Source: Bordetella parapertussis
Lineage (GTDB): Bacteria > Pseudomonadota > Gammaproteobacteria > Burkholderiales > Burkholderiaceae_C
Assembly (NCBI GenBank): GCA_945900695.1
Contig: CAMDJU010000059.1
Span: forward strand, 1 to 11,798
DNA: 11,798 nucleotides
Direction of reading: 5' to 3'
The translations under genes were made by a program, and so were the position numbers. Each line of letters opens with the position of its first letter. The first letter of the stretch is position 1. This document shows positions 1 to 8,073 of the stretch, one piece after another. Below the pieces are notes generated by a model that saw only the letters and a program-made list of their open reading frames with translations, was not told the DNA's origin and did no database searches.

Positions 1-717
1 CCCAATGGCTCTACTGAACCCACCCCCACCGCTGCGGAACGCCCTGCCCGCGGCGAGCGCGATGGCCGGCGTGAACGCGGCGAAGGTCGGCGAGAACGTG
101 GAGAGCGCCGTCCTCGCGGACCTGAAAACAATGAGAACGGGGAGCAAAACCCGTCTGCGCAGTCACAAGATGCGGCCGCAAGCAACGAGCCCTCACGCTT
201 GGCCCCGCATGGCAGCGCCTTGCAAGGCGAGTCCACCGCGATGGGATCCCACGGTGCTGAAAACGACGCCCAGAGCGCAGCACCCCAAGCCGATGATCGC
301 CGCGATCGCCGCACACGCGACCGCTACGGCCGTGAGCGCCGCGAGCGCAACGACAGGCCTTCGGACGACAGCGCCCAACCATCGGCCACGATGGCACATC
401 CTGCCGCCCCTGCCAGCGCAGCGCATCCCCCAGCGGCATCGCGCCAAGCCATGCCCAAGATTGGCAGCTATGACTTGCCCTTGCAAGACCTGAATGCCTT
501 GGCGCACCAAAGCGGTTTGGAGTGGGTGAACTCCAACGCTGAACGCGTGGCCCAAGTGCAAGCGGCCATCGCCGCAGAACCGCGCTCCATCCATGTGCCG
601 CGCGAACGCCCACCCACCGTGGTGGTCGACGAAGGCCCACTGATCTTGGTCGAAACGCGCAAAGACTTGCGCCAAATGAGCATGCCCTTCGACCCACCCT
701 CAGGCCAACAAACCTGA
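1..717 (+). CDS. rne: Ribonuclease E, C-terminal part (5' truncated by window)
   Basis: The reading frame is already open at base 1, so the catalytic N-terminal half lies outside the window. The 238 residues seen are the non-catalytic tail of RNase E, the endonuclease that starts mRNA decay and processes rRNA; the tail binds RNA and partner proteins. It has two Arg/Glu/Gly-rich low-complexity blocks (about residues 14-40 and 99-120), Ala/Pro/Ser linkers, and then a denser end block from about residue 154 (IGSYDLPL, LEWVNSNAERV, HVPRERPP, DEGPLILVETRKDL). From memory, this end block is the conserved C-terminal signature of Rne/Rng proteins in Burkholderiales; the basic blocks fit an RNA-binding scaffold. 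A tandem heptapeptide sits at residues 22-35. The gene ends 7 bases before a strong terminator. Confidence is high for the family; RNase G is unlikely because it lacks such a tail. Confidence 0.87.
   Translation, partial: PNGSTEPTPTAAERPARGERDGRRERGEGRRERGERRPRGPENNENGEQNPSAQSQDAAASNEPSRLAPHGSALQGESTAMGSHGAENDAQSAAPQADDRRDRRTRDRYGRERRERNDRPSDDSAQPSATMAHPAAPASAAHPPAASRQAMPKIGSYDLPLQDLNALAHQSGLEWVNSNAERVAQVQAAIAAEPRSIHVPRERPPTVVVDEGPLILVETRKDLRQMSMPFDPPSGQQT
64..105 (+). repeat. Tandem heptapeptide-coding repeat (GRRERGE x2) in the rne tail
   Basis: Codons 22-28 and 29-35 of the visible frame both encode GRRERGE exactly. Five of the seven codon pairs differ at the third base only, so the peptide is repeated while the DNA has diverged synonymously. 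It lies in the first Arg-rich block and would add positive charge for RNA binding. Confidence 0.8.
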
Positions 718-723
718 TGGCAG

Positions 724-750
724 AAAGGCACCCCAGGGTGCCTTTTTTTT
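724..750 (+). terminator. Rho-independent terminator of rne
   Basis: A perfect 9-bp stem (724-732 with 737-745) with a 4-base loop runs directly into a tract of eight T (743-750). It begins 7 bases after the rne stop. On the minus strand the same hairpin is preceded by the A-tract and followed by only three T, so it could also weakly end the convergent hem transcript, whose last stop is at 770. Confidence 0.9.
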
Positions 751-769
751 GGGCCGCCCAGCACGGCGC

Positions 770-2083
770 TCACTGGGCTTGTGAATTCACCTGAGCGCTG
801 TGCTTCCACATGGCCAGCGCCACAGCCGGTTCACCGCGCTGTTCGGCCAACACAGCGAGCGCTGAATACGCCTTGCGCTGCAAGGCGGGCGACACCAATT
901 GGGCCGCCAATGGGGCCAGCATTTGCTGGGCTTTGCCCCACAAAGCGTGCTGCATACAAACCATCCCTGCAAGGTATTGCAGCTCTCGATGGCGGGGCAT
1001 GGCCAAGCGCGCTTGCTCAACCCAGGTCAACCACTGTGCACTGGGCGCTTGTCTTTGCAAGGCCTGCTCAATCACCTCGACCAAAGCCGCACTCAAAGCC
1101 ACCGACCAAGGCTGCGCACTTTGCACCCAATCTCGCCACACCGGCTGCACCCACACCAAAGCCAAGCTGGGCTCACCTTGAACAGCCAATAAGCGCTGGG
1201 CGGCGTGTACCGCCACCTCGGGCATGGCTTGCTCGCCGGCATCCAAGCCTTGCCAGACCTTGACCAACTGGCCTTGGTCATGGCAATCGCTCAACACCGA
1301 TTGCAACAAACCCCGCACCAAGCTGCGCGCGGGCTCGGCTGCAAAAGCGCCGTGCTTGGCCAACAGGCGGGCAGTTTCCAGCGCTGAACGGTGGTCTTGG
1401 GACAAACGTGCCGCCTTGAGCTTCAAGCGCAAGGCCACCGTGCGGCGCGCACTGCCCAAAGGCAGCTTGGCCAGCCACAGCATAGCGTTGGTGGGCTCAC
1501 GATCCACCAAGGACCAGCGGGCCGCATTCAGATGCACCGCGTCTTGTGCTGCTGCGACAGTGGCCGATACCTGGGGCATCTGAGCCGCCACCTGCCAAGC
1601 CAATTGGGCGTGCTGATCGCGCACCGCGCGGTCTTGCAAGGCATGGGCACATTCGGCCACCAGCAAATGGCCCAAATGACGCACCTCTGCTGAATGGGCT
1701 GGGCCAGGGTCATCGGCGGTTTGCAAACGACTCAATATCCGCTCGTGTTCAATGGCTGCCATGGCCAAGGTGCGCGCACGAATGAAGCGCCCCGCCATCA
1801 ATTGGTTTTGGGCCATCAACAATGACCCATGCATGGCCCGCTCTTGTTGGCGCATGCGCCAGCGGCGAGCCTCGCGGGGCAAATCAAACAAACCACCCAC
1901 GGCACGCCAAGCCAAATGCAAGACCACAAAGACCAGCGCGGCCACCAATAAAAACAAGTTGAGCGAGACATCCAGGCGGTAAGGTGACCAAAAAAAGGTC
2001 ACGCTGGCTTGGTTGCCGCCCACCACCAAAGCCGATCCCACGGCCACCGCCAACAAGGCCACCAAGCCAATTGCGGTCTTCAT
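770..2083 (-). CDS. hemY: HemY-type inner-membrane TPR protein of the haem operon
   Basis: This 437-residue protein has two N-terminal hydrophobic helices (about residues 3-23 and 39-61) separated by a short segment containing the YRLDVSLN stretch typical of the HemY N-terminal domain. A basic cytoplasmic stretch (about 68-82) follows, then a long Ala/Leu-rich helical part that reads as TPR-like repeats, clearest near residues 340-430. HemY is encoded with haem-synthesis genes in proteobacteria; its exact role is not settled, but it is thought to act as a membrane scaffold around the late pathway enzymes. It should not be confused with the Gram-positive coproporphyrinogen oxidase also called HemY. 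The ATG lies one base after the hemX stop (TGA C ATG), so translation is almost certainly coupled. It is the last gene of the hem unit and converges on rne with 52 bases between the two stop codons. The family is well supported; the biochemical function is uncertain. Confidence 0.86.
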   Translation of the reverse strand: MKTAIGLVALLAVAVGSALVVGGNQASVTFFWSPYRLDVSLNLFLLVAALVFVVLHLAWRAVGGLFDLPREARRWRMRQQERAMHGSLLMAQNQLMAGRFIRARTLAMAAIEHERILSRLQTADDPGPAHSAEVRHLGHLLVAECAHALQDRAVRDQHAQLAWQVAAQMPQVSATVAAAQDAVHLNAARWSLVDREPTNAMLWLAKLPLGSARRTVALRLKLKAARLSQDHRSALETARLLAKHGAFAAEPARSLVRGLLQSVLSDCHDQGQLVKVWQGLDAGEQAMPEVAVHAAQRLLAVQGEPSLALVWVQPVWRDWVQSAQPWSVALSAALVEVIEQALQRQAPSAQWLTWVEQARLAMPRHRELQYLAGMVCMQHALWGKAQQMLAPLAAQLVSPALQRKAYSALAVLAEQRGEPAVALAMWKHSAQVNSQAQ

Positions 2084-2084
2084 G

Positions 2085-3149
2085 TCAGCGCCCTGCCGAA
2101 GCGGTGGCCAAGGCGGTCAAGCTGTCGTCCAAGCGGGGCAACTCGACTTGCTTGAGTTGGGTCTCGACTTCTTGCAACAGGGCCAAAGCCGCCTGGGATT
2201 TGCGCCCACTGGCCTCGAAATACCGCTGCACATCGCGCCGAACAGCCAGCACATCATTGCTCGAGGCTTCAAACTGTCGGGCGAGCAATCCCAGGCGCGC
2301 ATTGAGCAAGCGCAGCTTGAGGTTTTCGCGCACAAAAAGACCTTGTTCGGGCGACAGCAACGTGGCTTCGGGTTGGTCGATGCGGCTGATGCGAACCAAA
2401 TCAGCCACTTGGGCTCCCACCTCCCTGAGCCATTGCTCCCACCAAGTGGCACTGATGGCACGCGCCCAAGTGCTGACGGGCGCAGGCGCAGGCGCTGCCT
2501 TGGTCACGCCCACTGCATTGGCCAAGGGCAATTCGTCCACCATGCGCACCAATTCGTCAAACTTGATCAACAATGCAGGTGTGTCTGTGACGGAAATGGA
2601 TTGGACCCGTTCCAGGTCGCGGGTCAAGGCGCGCAGAACCGGTGACAGGCGCGGCTGCGCCACACGCGACAGGCGCTGCTGGGCCGACTTGAGCGCACCC
2701 ACCAAGGGCTGAACACTGCCGGTGAGCTGGGCTTGTTGCAAGGCCAGGCGCAAAGCCGACTCAATATCGACCACCAAATTTTCATCGCGCGAACGCGACA
2801 GACTTTGCATCAACTCTTCGAGCTGGCTGCGCTGCAGCGCCACTTCACTCCAACGGGTTTCATTCAAGGCCAGGCGGGCTGCGGTGTCGCGCGACAACTC
2901 CTGGGCTTGTTTGGCGCTGGCCCGCGCTTCCACCGACACCGAGCCGCTGTCGGCACTTTGGCGTGCCAAAGTTTCTTGGATATCTTGCAATTTCCACCAC
3001 AACAAGACAGACAAGGCCAAGGCACACAAACAGACCCCGATCAAGACCCACAACCATGCGTTGGAGACCCTTGCAACAGGAGCCAGAGCAGGCGCAGTGG
3101 CAGGCATGGGATCAGCGTGGGGTACAGCAGGCGCTGGCTCGGAATTCAT
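2085..3149 (-). CDS. hemX: HemX-type membrane protein (uroporphyrinogen-III C-methyltransferase-like family)
   Basis: This 354-residue protein has a Pro/Ala-rich cytoplasmic head (residues 1-28), one transmembrane helix (about 31-52, Trp at both ends), and a charged helical region likely to be coiled coil (about 53-125). The long helical domain that follows includes DENLVVDIESALRLALQQA (123-141), a pattern I recognise from HemX. The family carries an old 'methyltransferase' label, but no S-adenosylmethionine-binding motif is visible, so it is better viewed as an accessory membrane protein of haem synthesis. It lies between hemD (57-base gap) and hemY (1-base gap). The ATG is the only sensible start because an in-frame TAG lies four codons upstream. 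There is no good Shine-Dalgarno sequence; the nearest AGG is about 17 bases away. In some relatives HemX is fused to HemD; here they are separate. Confidence 0.85.
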   Translation of the reverse strand: MNSEPAPAVPHADPMPATAPALAPVARVSNAWLWVLIGVCLCALALSVLLWWKLQDIQETLARQSADSGSVSVEARASAKQAQELSRDTAARLALNETRWSEVALQRSQLEELMQSLSRSRDENLVVDIESALRLALQQAQLTGSVQPLVGALKSAQQRLSRVAQPRLSPVLRALTRDLERVQSISVTDTPALLIKFDELVRMVDELPLANAVGVTKAAPAPAPVSTWARAISATWWEQWLREVGAQVADLVRISRIDQPEATLLSPEQGLFVRENLKLRLLNARLGLLARQFEASSNDVLAVRRDVQRYFEASGRKSQAALALLQEVETQLKQVELPRLDDSLTALATASAGR

Positions 3150-3206
3150 GGAGAGATTCTATTGACCTTTGCACACACGCCCCGACCCGCTGGGCAGGCG
3201 CACAGA

Positions 3207-4004
3207 TCAAGGCCAATCAGTGTGTTTTGCAAGGGCTTCGCGCACAGACCCCAGGTCTCCTTTGCAAGTGACCACCTGCGCCCAACCCTGTGCGGTCAAA
3301 CCAGCTGCAATGCGTGGATGCGTGGCCAAGGCACGCGCTTGGGACCAGTCTTGTTTGGGCAACAAGCGCTGCAATTGCTGCAACGCTTGTGAGCTGCTGA
3401 ACAACCACACCGCGCCATCGCTGGCCGCTTGCATGGCTTGGTCCCTGTCGCTGTCAGACCACGATGGTGCCAAGCGTTGGTAGGCCACCACAAACGCCAC
3501 CTGTGCCCCGGCAGCTTGCAGTTGCTGGGCCAGCCAATCGCGACCATGGCCCGCTGCGTCCTGGGCCGCATGTGCGTCGCTGCCGCGCACCAACAAAACA
3601 GACAATTTTGACCCTGGCCTCGGGGCCATGACCTGGTGGGACACCACCGCCCACAAAGCCTCGGAATCCAATTGCACCGCATCGGCAGACGGCATATCGA
3701 TCAAGGCAGCATTCACCCCCGCGTGGAGCAAAGCCGCTCGGGTGCCTGGCCCTGTGGCCCAACAACGCGCTGGCCATGCTTGGTTGGGTGGGCGCGCATC
3801 GAAAAAAGCGCGCACCGCTTGGCTGCTGACAAACATGGCCGCATGGAAGGTGTGGGCCGACTGCCACACCTGGGTCAAAGCTTGGCTTTGCGGCGCTGGG
3901 CCAAAAGCCAGCAAGGGCAAACAAAGCACTTGATGTCCCGCCTGGGTCAGTGCCTGGGTCCATACCGGGGCCTCGGCCTCAGGTCGGGTCAAGACCAGTT
4001 TCAA
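3207..4004 (-). CDS. hemD: Uroporphyrinogen-III synthase
   Basis: HemD closes the linear tetrapyrrole hydroxymethylbilane into uroporphyrinogen III with inversion of ring D, at the branch point to haem and sirohaem. The 265-residue length is normal. Visible family patterns are the N-terminal LVLTRPE (3-9), FVSSQAVRAFF (58-68), ATGPGTRAAL (83-92), LLVRG (137-141), Tyr175 in the inter-domain region, LFSSSQAL (201-208) and ATHPRIAAGL (227-236), which together fit the two-domain fold. The family is divergent in sequence, so motif order and operon position carry the call. The start is TTG: an in-frame TGA lies three codons upstream, no ATG or GTG lies between, and the family's first conserved strand begins at residue 3. 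AAGG (4011-4014) sits 6 bases before it. It follows hemC after 41 bases that contain a hairpin. Confidence 0.9.
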   Translation of the reverse strand: MKLVLTRPEAEAPVWTQALTQAGHQVLCLPLLAFGPAPQSQALTQVWQSAHTFHAAMFVSSQAVRAFFDARPPNQAWPARCWATGPGTRAALLHAGVNAALIDMPSADAVQLDSEALWAVVSHQVMAPRPGSKLSVLLVRGSDAHAAQDAAGHGRDWLAQQLQAAGAQVAFVVAYQRLAPSWSDSDRDQAMQAASDGAVWLFSSSQALQQLQRLLPKQDWSQARALATHPRIAAGLTAQGWAQVVTCKGDLGSVREALAKHTDWP

Positions 4005-4014
4005 AAACCACCTT
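4002..4014 (-). promoter_or_regulatory. Ribosome binding site and TTG start of hemD
   Basis: On the minus strand AAGG (continuing to AAGGTGG) is followed by 6 bases counted from AAGG and then TTG. An in-frame TGA just upstream excludes an earlier start, and the conserved LTRP strand excludes a later one, so this site decides the start. Confidence 0.8.
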
Positions 4015-4019
4015 CAGAT

Positions 4020-4059
4020 GGGGTGCCACAGGGACCCGTGAACCGTCACCGGGCACCCC
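4020..4059 (-). promoter_or_regulatory. Hairpin at the hemC-hemD junction
   Basis: In the minus-strand transcript GGGGTGCC (4059-4052) pairs perfectly with GGCACCCC (4027-4020), an 8-bp GC-rich stem. The 24-base loop can hold a second, shorter stem of six pairs with one mismatch and a CGGT tetraloop, which takes in the hemC stop codon. The hemD ribosome binding site begins about 5 bases after the outer stem. With no U-tract directly after it, it does not look like a terminator; an mRNA-stability or translation-control element is possible. This is inference from base pairing only. Confidence 0.45.
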
Positions 4060-4954
4060 CTGCGCGCAAGGCCTGGGCCACCTCAAACCCCAAGGCCTCG
4101 GCTTGTTCCAAAGAACCCACCACGCCAAACACCTGGGCCGTGACCAAAGGGGCGTCGGCCTCTGGGTCTCCCCAGGCGGCACGCAAATGCAGTTGTTCAC
4201 CCTGCAAAGTGGCATGCGCCGCCAGTGGCATGGAGCAACTGCCGCCCATGGCTCGGCTGACAGCACGCTCGGCGGCCACCGCCAACCAAGAGGTGTGGTG
4301 CGACAAATGGGCCAAGGCCTGTTGCACATCGCTGCGGTCTGAGCGTGTTTCGATGCCCAAGGCCCCTTGCCCTGCGGCGGGCAACATTTGGTCGGTTTCA
4401 AAAATGTGGCGAATGCGCGCTTGCAAGCCCAGTCGCTTGAGACCGGACGCGGCCAGCACAATGCCCGCATATTGACCTTCGTCGAGTTTGCGCAAGCGGG
4501 TGTCCAAATTGCCGCGCAATGGCTCAATGCGCAAGTCGGGGCGCAAGGCACGCAGCAACACGGTGCGGCGCAAACTCGATGTGCCCACCACAGCACCCAC
4601 TGGCAAATCTTCCAAACGGGCAAATTGCGGTGACACCCAGGCGTCGCGCGGGTCTTCGCGCTCCATCACACACGACAAGGCAAAACCATCGGGCATGTCC
4701 ATGGGCACGTCCTTGAGCGAGTGCACAGCCAAATCGGCGCGCCCCTCTTCCAAGGCCACCTCCAACTCTTTGACAAACAAACCTTTGCCACCCACCTTGC
4801 TCAAAGATCGGTCCAAAATTTGGTCGCCCTGGGTGGTCATGCCCAACAGCTTGACGCTGTGGCCTTGCTGCTGCAACAAAGCTTGGACGTGTTCGGCTTG
4901 CCACAAAGCCAGTCGGCTCTCTCGGGTGGCGATGGTCAAATCAAGTGCGCTCAA
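4046..4954 (-). CDS. hemC: Hydroxymethylbilane synthase (porphobilinogen deaminase)
   Basis: HemC joins four porphobilinogen molecules into hydroxymethylbilane using a covalently bound dipyrromethane cofactor. The 302 residues match the family's usual size. Visible motifs are [14 protein letters not shown] (7-20), [15 protein letters not shown] (51-65), HSLKDVP (78-84, with the catalytic Asp at 82), GTSSLRR (124-130), [11 protein letters not shown] (144-154), AASGLKRLG (168-176), [12 protein letters not shown] (191-202), and [10 protein letters not shown] (237-246), in which Cys240 is the cofactor-attachment residue. The start is TTG: the conserved first strand begins within seven codons and the in-frame sequence upstream has no ATG or GTG before a TAG. 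GAAGGG lies 6 bases before it. It is the first gene of the hem unit and probably has its own promoter, since a 226-base gap separates it from the next gene upstream on the same strand. Confidence 0.97.
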   Translation of the reverse strand: MSALDLTIATRESRLALWQAEHVQALLQQQGHSVKLLGMTTQGDQILDRSLSKVGGKGLFVKELEVALEEGRADLAVHSLKDVPMDMPDGFALSCVMEREDPRDAWVSPQFARLEDLPVGAVVGTSSLRRTVLLRALRPDLRIEPLRGNLDTRLRKLDEGQYAGIVLAASGLKRLGLQARIRHIFETDQMLPAAGQGALGIETRSDRSDVQQALAHLSHHTSWLAVAAERAVSRAMGGSCSMPLAAHATLQGEQLHLRAAWGDPEADAPLVTAQVFGVVGSLEQAEALGFEVAQALRAGGAR

Positions 4955-4966
4955 AACGATCCCTTC
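4952..4966 (-). promoter_or_regulatory. Ribosome binding site and TTG start of hemC
   Basis: GAAGGG (4966-4961) is followed after 6 bases by TTG (4954-4952) on the minus strand. Upstream in frame there is a TAG at 4996-4994 and no ATG or GTG in between, so TTG is the only plausible start. Confidence 0.8.
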
Positions 4967-4982
4967 GGATTCAATGCATGTA

Positions 4983-5126
4983 TCAAATAGATGCTAGCAC
5001 GGCCCACTTTTGCGCCTGCTTGCGGAACGCATCGGCCGCACCCAGGTCAAAGCGGCCATGCTGAACCAAGTATGAGGGGCAATGGTCGGTCAGGTCTGAA
5101 AAAACACGCAAGGGGCGCGGTCGATG
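4983..5126 (-). pseudogene. Coding-like remnant between nfeD and hemC (unrecognised)
   Basis: A minus-strand frame is open from just after a TGA at 5129-5127 to a TGA at 4985-4983. Its translation from about 5111 is protein-like: SDLTDHCPSYLVQHGRFDL followed by [19 protein letters not shown], with an amphipathic, balanced composition. It has no ATG and no ribosome binding site; a TTG at 5111 would give 42 residues. I do not recognise the family. It could be the last 40 or so codons of a gene whose front was deleted, or chance. It overlaps the likely hemC promoter. Confidence that this was once coding is low to moderate. Confidence 0.3.
4991..4999 (-). promoter_or_regulatory. Possible extended -10 promoter of hemC
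   Basis: On the minus strand TGC-TAGCAT resembles an extended -10 element (TGn plus a TATAAT-like hexamer). It would place the transcript start near 4984, giving a leader of about 30 bases. I see no good -35 hexamer 16-18 bases upstream, so this is a weak call. Confidence 0.25.
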
Positions 5127-5180
5127 TCAGCAGATGCCAAAAGCGACCCACCGTTTGGACCCCACGCGCCCAGGCTTACC

Positions 5181-5444
5181 TCAGTACTGGTTGATATCAC
5201 CATCACCGACTGATTTTTGATCCGCCCTGTTTCTGAACAGCTTGCGAAACACCAAAAAACTGATCAATGACATGACGGCAAACACCAACACATCGCGGTT
5301 GAAACTGTAATCACCCCAGACGTATTGCACCAAGGACACACCCAACATACCCACGCCAAAACCAAGCAGCAAAAACGAAAGCGTCAGCAACTCCGCCAGT
5401 GCCAATGCAAAAGCCAGAATCAGCGAGATTTGATAGGGATCCAT
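5181..5444 (-). CDS. Short NfeD-family membrane protein (YbbJ-like, lacks the OB domain)
   Basis: This 87-residue protein is mostly membrane: hydrophobic segments at about 6-28, 29-43 and 51-67, with an acidic residue (Glu18) in the AELLTLSF stretch typical of NfeD-family first helices. A basic tail follows (FRKLFRNRADQKS) and the protein stops at GDINQY. NfeD proteins are partners of SPFH/stomatin proteins and are normally encoded beside them, as here: its ATG lies 3 bases after the qmcA stop. Family members such as E. coli YbbJ are about 150 residues, with a C-terminal soluble OB-fold after the linker; here that domain is absent. From memory, the stop falls where YbbJ continues from a similar 'NQ' linker. 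It is either a naturally short form or a truncated gene. The family call is reasonable; the intactness is in doubt. Confidence 0.7.
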   Translation of the reverse strand: MDPYQISLILAFALALAELLTLSFLLLGFGVGMLGVSLVQYVWGDYSFNRDVLVFAVMSLISFLVFRKLFRNRADQKSVGDGDINQY

Positions 5445-5447
5445 GGT

Positions 5448-6326
5448 TTAAATTCTGTCCGCCAAGCGCCCCAAGGTGCCACTCAAACTGTTGAGCACAT
5501 CGGTGGGTACCAGAACAATTTTCGAGTTGCTGCCTTTGGACAACTCTTGCACAGCTTGCGCCTGAATTTTTTTGATCTCAAACGCCACCGCGCTCTCGCC
5601 ACCCGCCGCGATGGCTTTGGCCACTGCGTTGACCGCATAGGCTTCTGCATCAGCGCGTATCTTGGTGGCTTCCGACTGCTTTTGGGCAGCATACAACTGA
5701 GCATCGGCGTCCAACTCCGTGGCTTGCTTTTTGCCCTCGGCTTCACGCACCAAGGCACGTCGATTGCGCTCTGCGTTCAACTGCAACTGCATGGCTTGCT
5801 TGGTTTCGCTGTCCACATCGACCTCCAAGATCTCCACCCGGGTCAGAACAATGCCCCATTCGTCGGACACCACTTGGAGGTCTTCTGCAATTTCATCGGA
5901 CAAGTTTCGGCGGTTGGACTGGACACCGTCCAAGTCGGTTTTGCCTATCACGCTGCGCACCGTGCCATTGACAATCGTCATGATGGCGTCATCCACATTG
6001 GAGATGCGGTACATGGTTTTGGAAGCGTCGGCAATCCGGTACAAGACGGCCAAAGAAATGGAAATGGTGACATTGTCCAAAGTGATCGCATTGATGGGCT
6101 TTGGCGGCAATTGGCGTTCTTGGATAGGCACTTTGTGACCCACGGTCTCGAAAAACGGGATCAAGATGTGCAGACCTGCTTCCATTTTTCGGTTGTATTT
6201 GCCCAAGCGCTCGACCAACCAATTCTCAGATTGAGGGACGATGCGGATCGCCGCCTTCAAGGCCAACACGACCAATGCAGCCAAGAGCAGAAAAACAATA
6301 TTGGACATCGATACAAAGTTTTCCAC
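5448..6326 (-). CDS. qmcA: SPFH/Band 7 (stomatin-like) membrane protein, QmcA-like
   Basis: This 292-residue protein has an N-terminal membrane helix (about 9-28), then the SPFH domain: VPQSENWLVERLGKY (30-44), GLHILIPFFE (51-60), and NAITLDNVTISISLAVLYRI (79-98). An Ala/Glu/Lys-rich coiled coil follows (about 172-235), then a conserved hydrophobic end (SKIVLVPTDVLNSLSG, 268-283). SPFH proteins form large oligomeric cages in membrane microdomains and are linked to protease control and membrane quality; the pairing with an NfeD gene places this one in the QmcA/YbbK group. The start is GTG at 6326, 7 bases after AAGGA (6338-6334). An internal ATG at 6308 (residue 7) has a much poorer ribosome binding site. 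It forms a two-gene unit with nfeD and is transcribed divergently from argH. Confidence 0.88.
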   Translation of the reverse strand: MENFVSMSNIVFLLLAALVVLALKAAIRIVPQSENWLVERLGKYNRKMEAGLHILIPFFETVGHKVPIQERQLPPKPINAITLDNVTISISLAVLYRIADASKTMYRISNVDDAIMTIVNGTVRSVIGKTDLDGVQSNRRNLSDEIAEDLQVVSDEWGIVLTRVEILEVDVDSETKQAMQLQLNAERNRRALVREAEGKKQATELDADAQLYAAQKQSEATKIRADAEAYAVNAVAKAIAAGGESAVAFEIKKIQAQAVQELSKGSNSKIVLVPTDVLNSLSGTLGRLADRI

Positions 6327-6338
6327 GATTATTTCCTT
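6326..6338 (-). promoter_or_regulatory. Ribosome binding site of qmcA that selects the GTG start
   Basis: AAGGA at 6338-6334 (minus strand) is followed by 7 bases and GTG (6326-6324). This spacing favours the GTG over the ATG six codons downstream. Confidence 0.75.
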
Positions 6339-6363
6339 GCCGTATCAACCATAAGTCCACACC

Positions 6364-6369
6364 ATTATG
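6364..6369 (-). promoter_or_regulatory. Possible -10 element for qmcA-nfeD
   Basis: CATAAT on the minus strand matches the -10 consensus at five of six bases and would give a leader of about 30 bases before the GTG. No clear -35 hexamer is seen; the 17 bases upstream are the purine-rich AAAAGGC repeat. Confidence 0.35.
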
Positions 6370-6372
6370 CTT

Positions 6373-6386
6373 GCCTTTTGCCTTTT
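6373..6386 (+). repeat. Tandem heptamer GCCTTTT x2 in the divergent promoter region
   Basis: Two exact copies of GCCTTTT lie head to tail (6373-6379 and 6380-6386) between the putative -10 elements of qmcA and argH. It could be a regulator contact site or chance in a short AT-rich stretch. Confidence 0.5.
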
Positions 6387-6398
6387 GATGAGCACACC

Positions 6399-6404
6399 TA
6401 AAAT
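6399..6404 (+). promoter_or_regulatory. Possible -10 element of argH implying a leaderless mRNA
   Basis: TAAAAT matches the -10 consensus at five of six bases and ends 6 bases before the argH ATG, so transcription would begin at or near the ATG itself. A weak -35 (TTGCCT, 6378-6383) is 15 bases upstream. No Shine-Dalgarno sequence precedes the ATG. Confidence 0.35.
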
Positions 6405-6410
6405 GCCCGC

Positions 6411-7865
<1,455 letters not shown>

Positions 7866-8073
7866 AAGCCTTGCGCCCCTTCACTGAACTGATATCAACA
7901 AGCATCTTGAGGCCGCGCGTTGCCGATGATTGAAGGCCGCATCAGGGCCAACCCGCAGTGCGAATGGCCATCCTTGGTTTTAAAATATTTTCTCGGTAAG
8001 CTTGGCCGATAGATGTACCCTCAAGCGATAACGTTCCTTTCTTTGCCCCTTACCACCTCTTTTGCACAACGCC
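7866..8073. other. Intergenic region between argH and the acyl-CoA ligase gene
   Basis: There is no convincing terminator for argH and no coding signal. An AT-rich stretch (7978-7994, with the palindrome AAAATATTTT at 7982-7991) stands out from the GC-rich surroundings and probably marks the promoter of the next gene. The leader that follows is pyrimidine-rich and has no ribosome binding site. Confidence 0.5.
7974..8002 (+). promoter_or_regulatory. Weak candidate promoter for the acyl-CoA ligase gene
   Basis: TTGGTT (7974-7979) and TAAGCT (7997-8002) are separated by 17 bases across the AT-rich stretch. Each hexamer matches the sigma-70 consensus at only about half its positions, so the call rests mainly on base composition and location. 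Confidence 0.2.

Noticed and set aside
11..697. Open minus-strand frames opposite the rne tail
   Set aside because: The plus frame continues from the window edge with a conserved RNase E end and a terminator after it; the minus frames are Arg/Gly/Trp-rich shadows.
5099..5171. Possible terminator after nfeD: GGGCGCG/CGCGCCC arms (5165-5171 and 5113-5119) followed by a run of six T on the minus strand
   Set aside because: The loop is about 45 bases and 8 bases separate the stem from the T-run, so it does not have rho-independent terminator geometry.
5325..6401. Open plus-strand frame (358 codons) across nfeD, qmcA and the divergent promoter
   Set aside because: It runs through two well-supported minus-strand genes and a promoter region; its composition is that of an antisense shadow.
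8062..8073. TTG at 8062 as an upstream start of the acyl-CoA ligase
   Set aside because: It adds only four residues, has no ribosome binding site, and the ATG at 8074 is simpler; it cannot be excluded from sequence alone.
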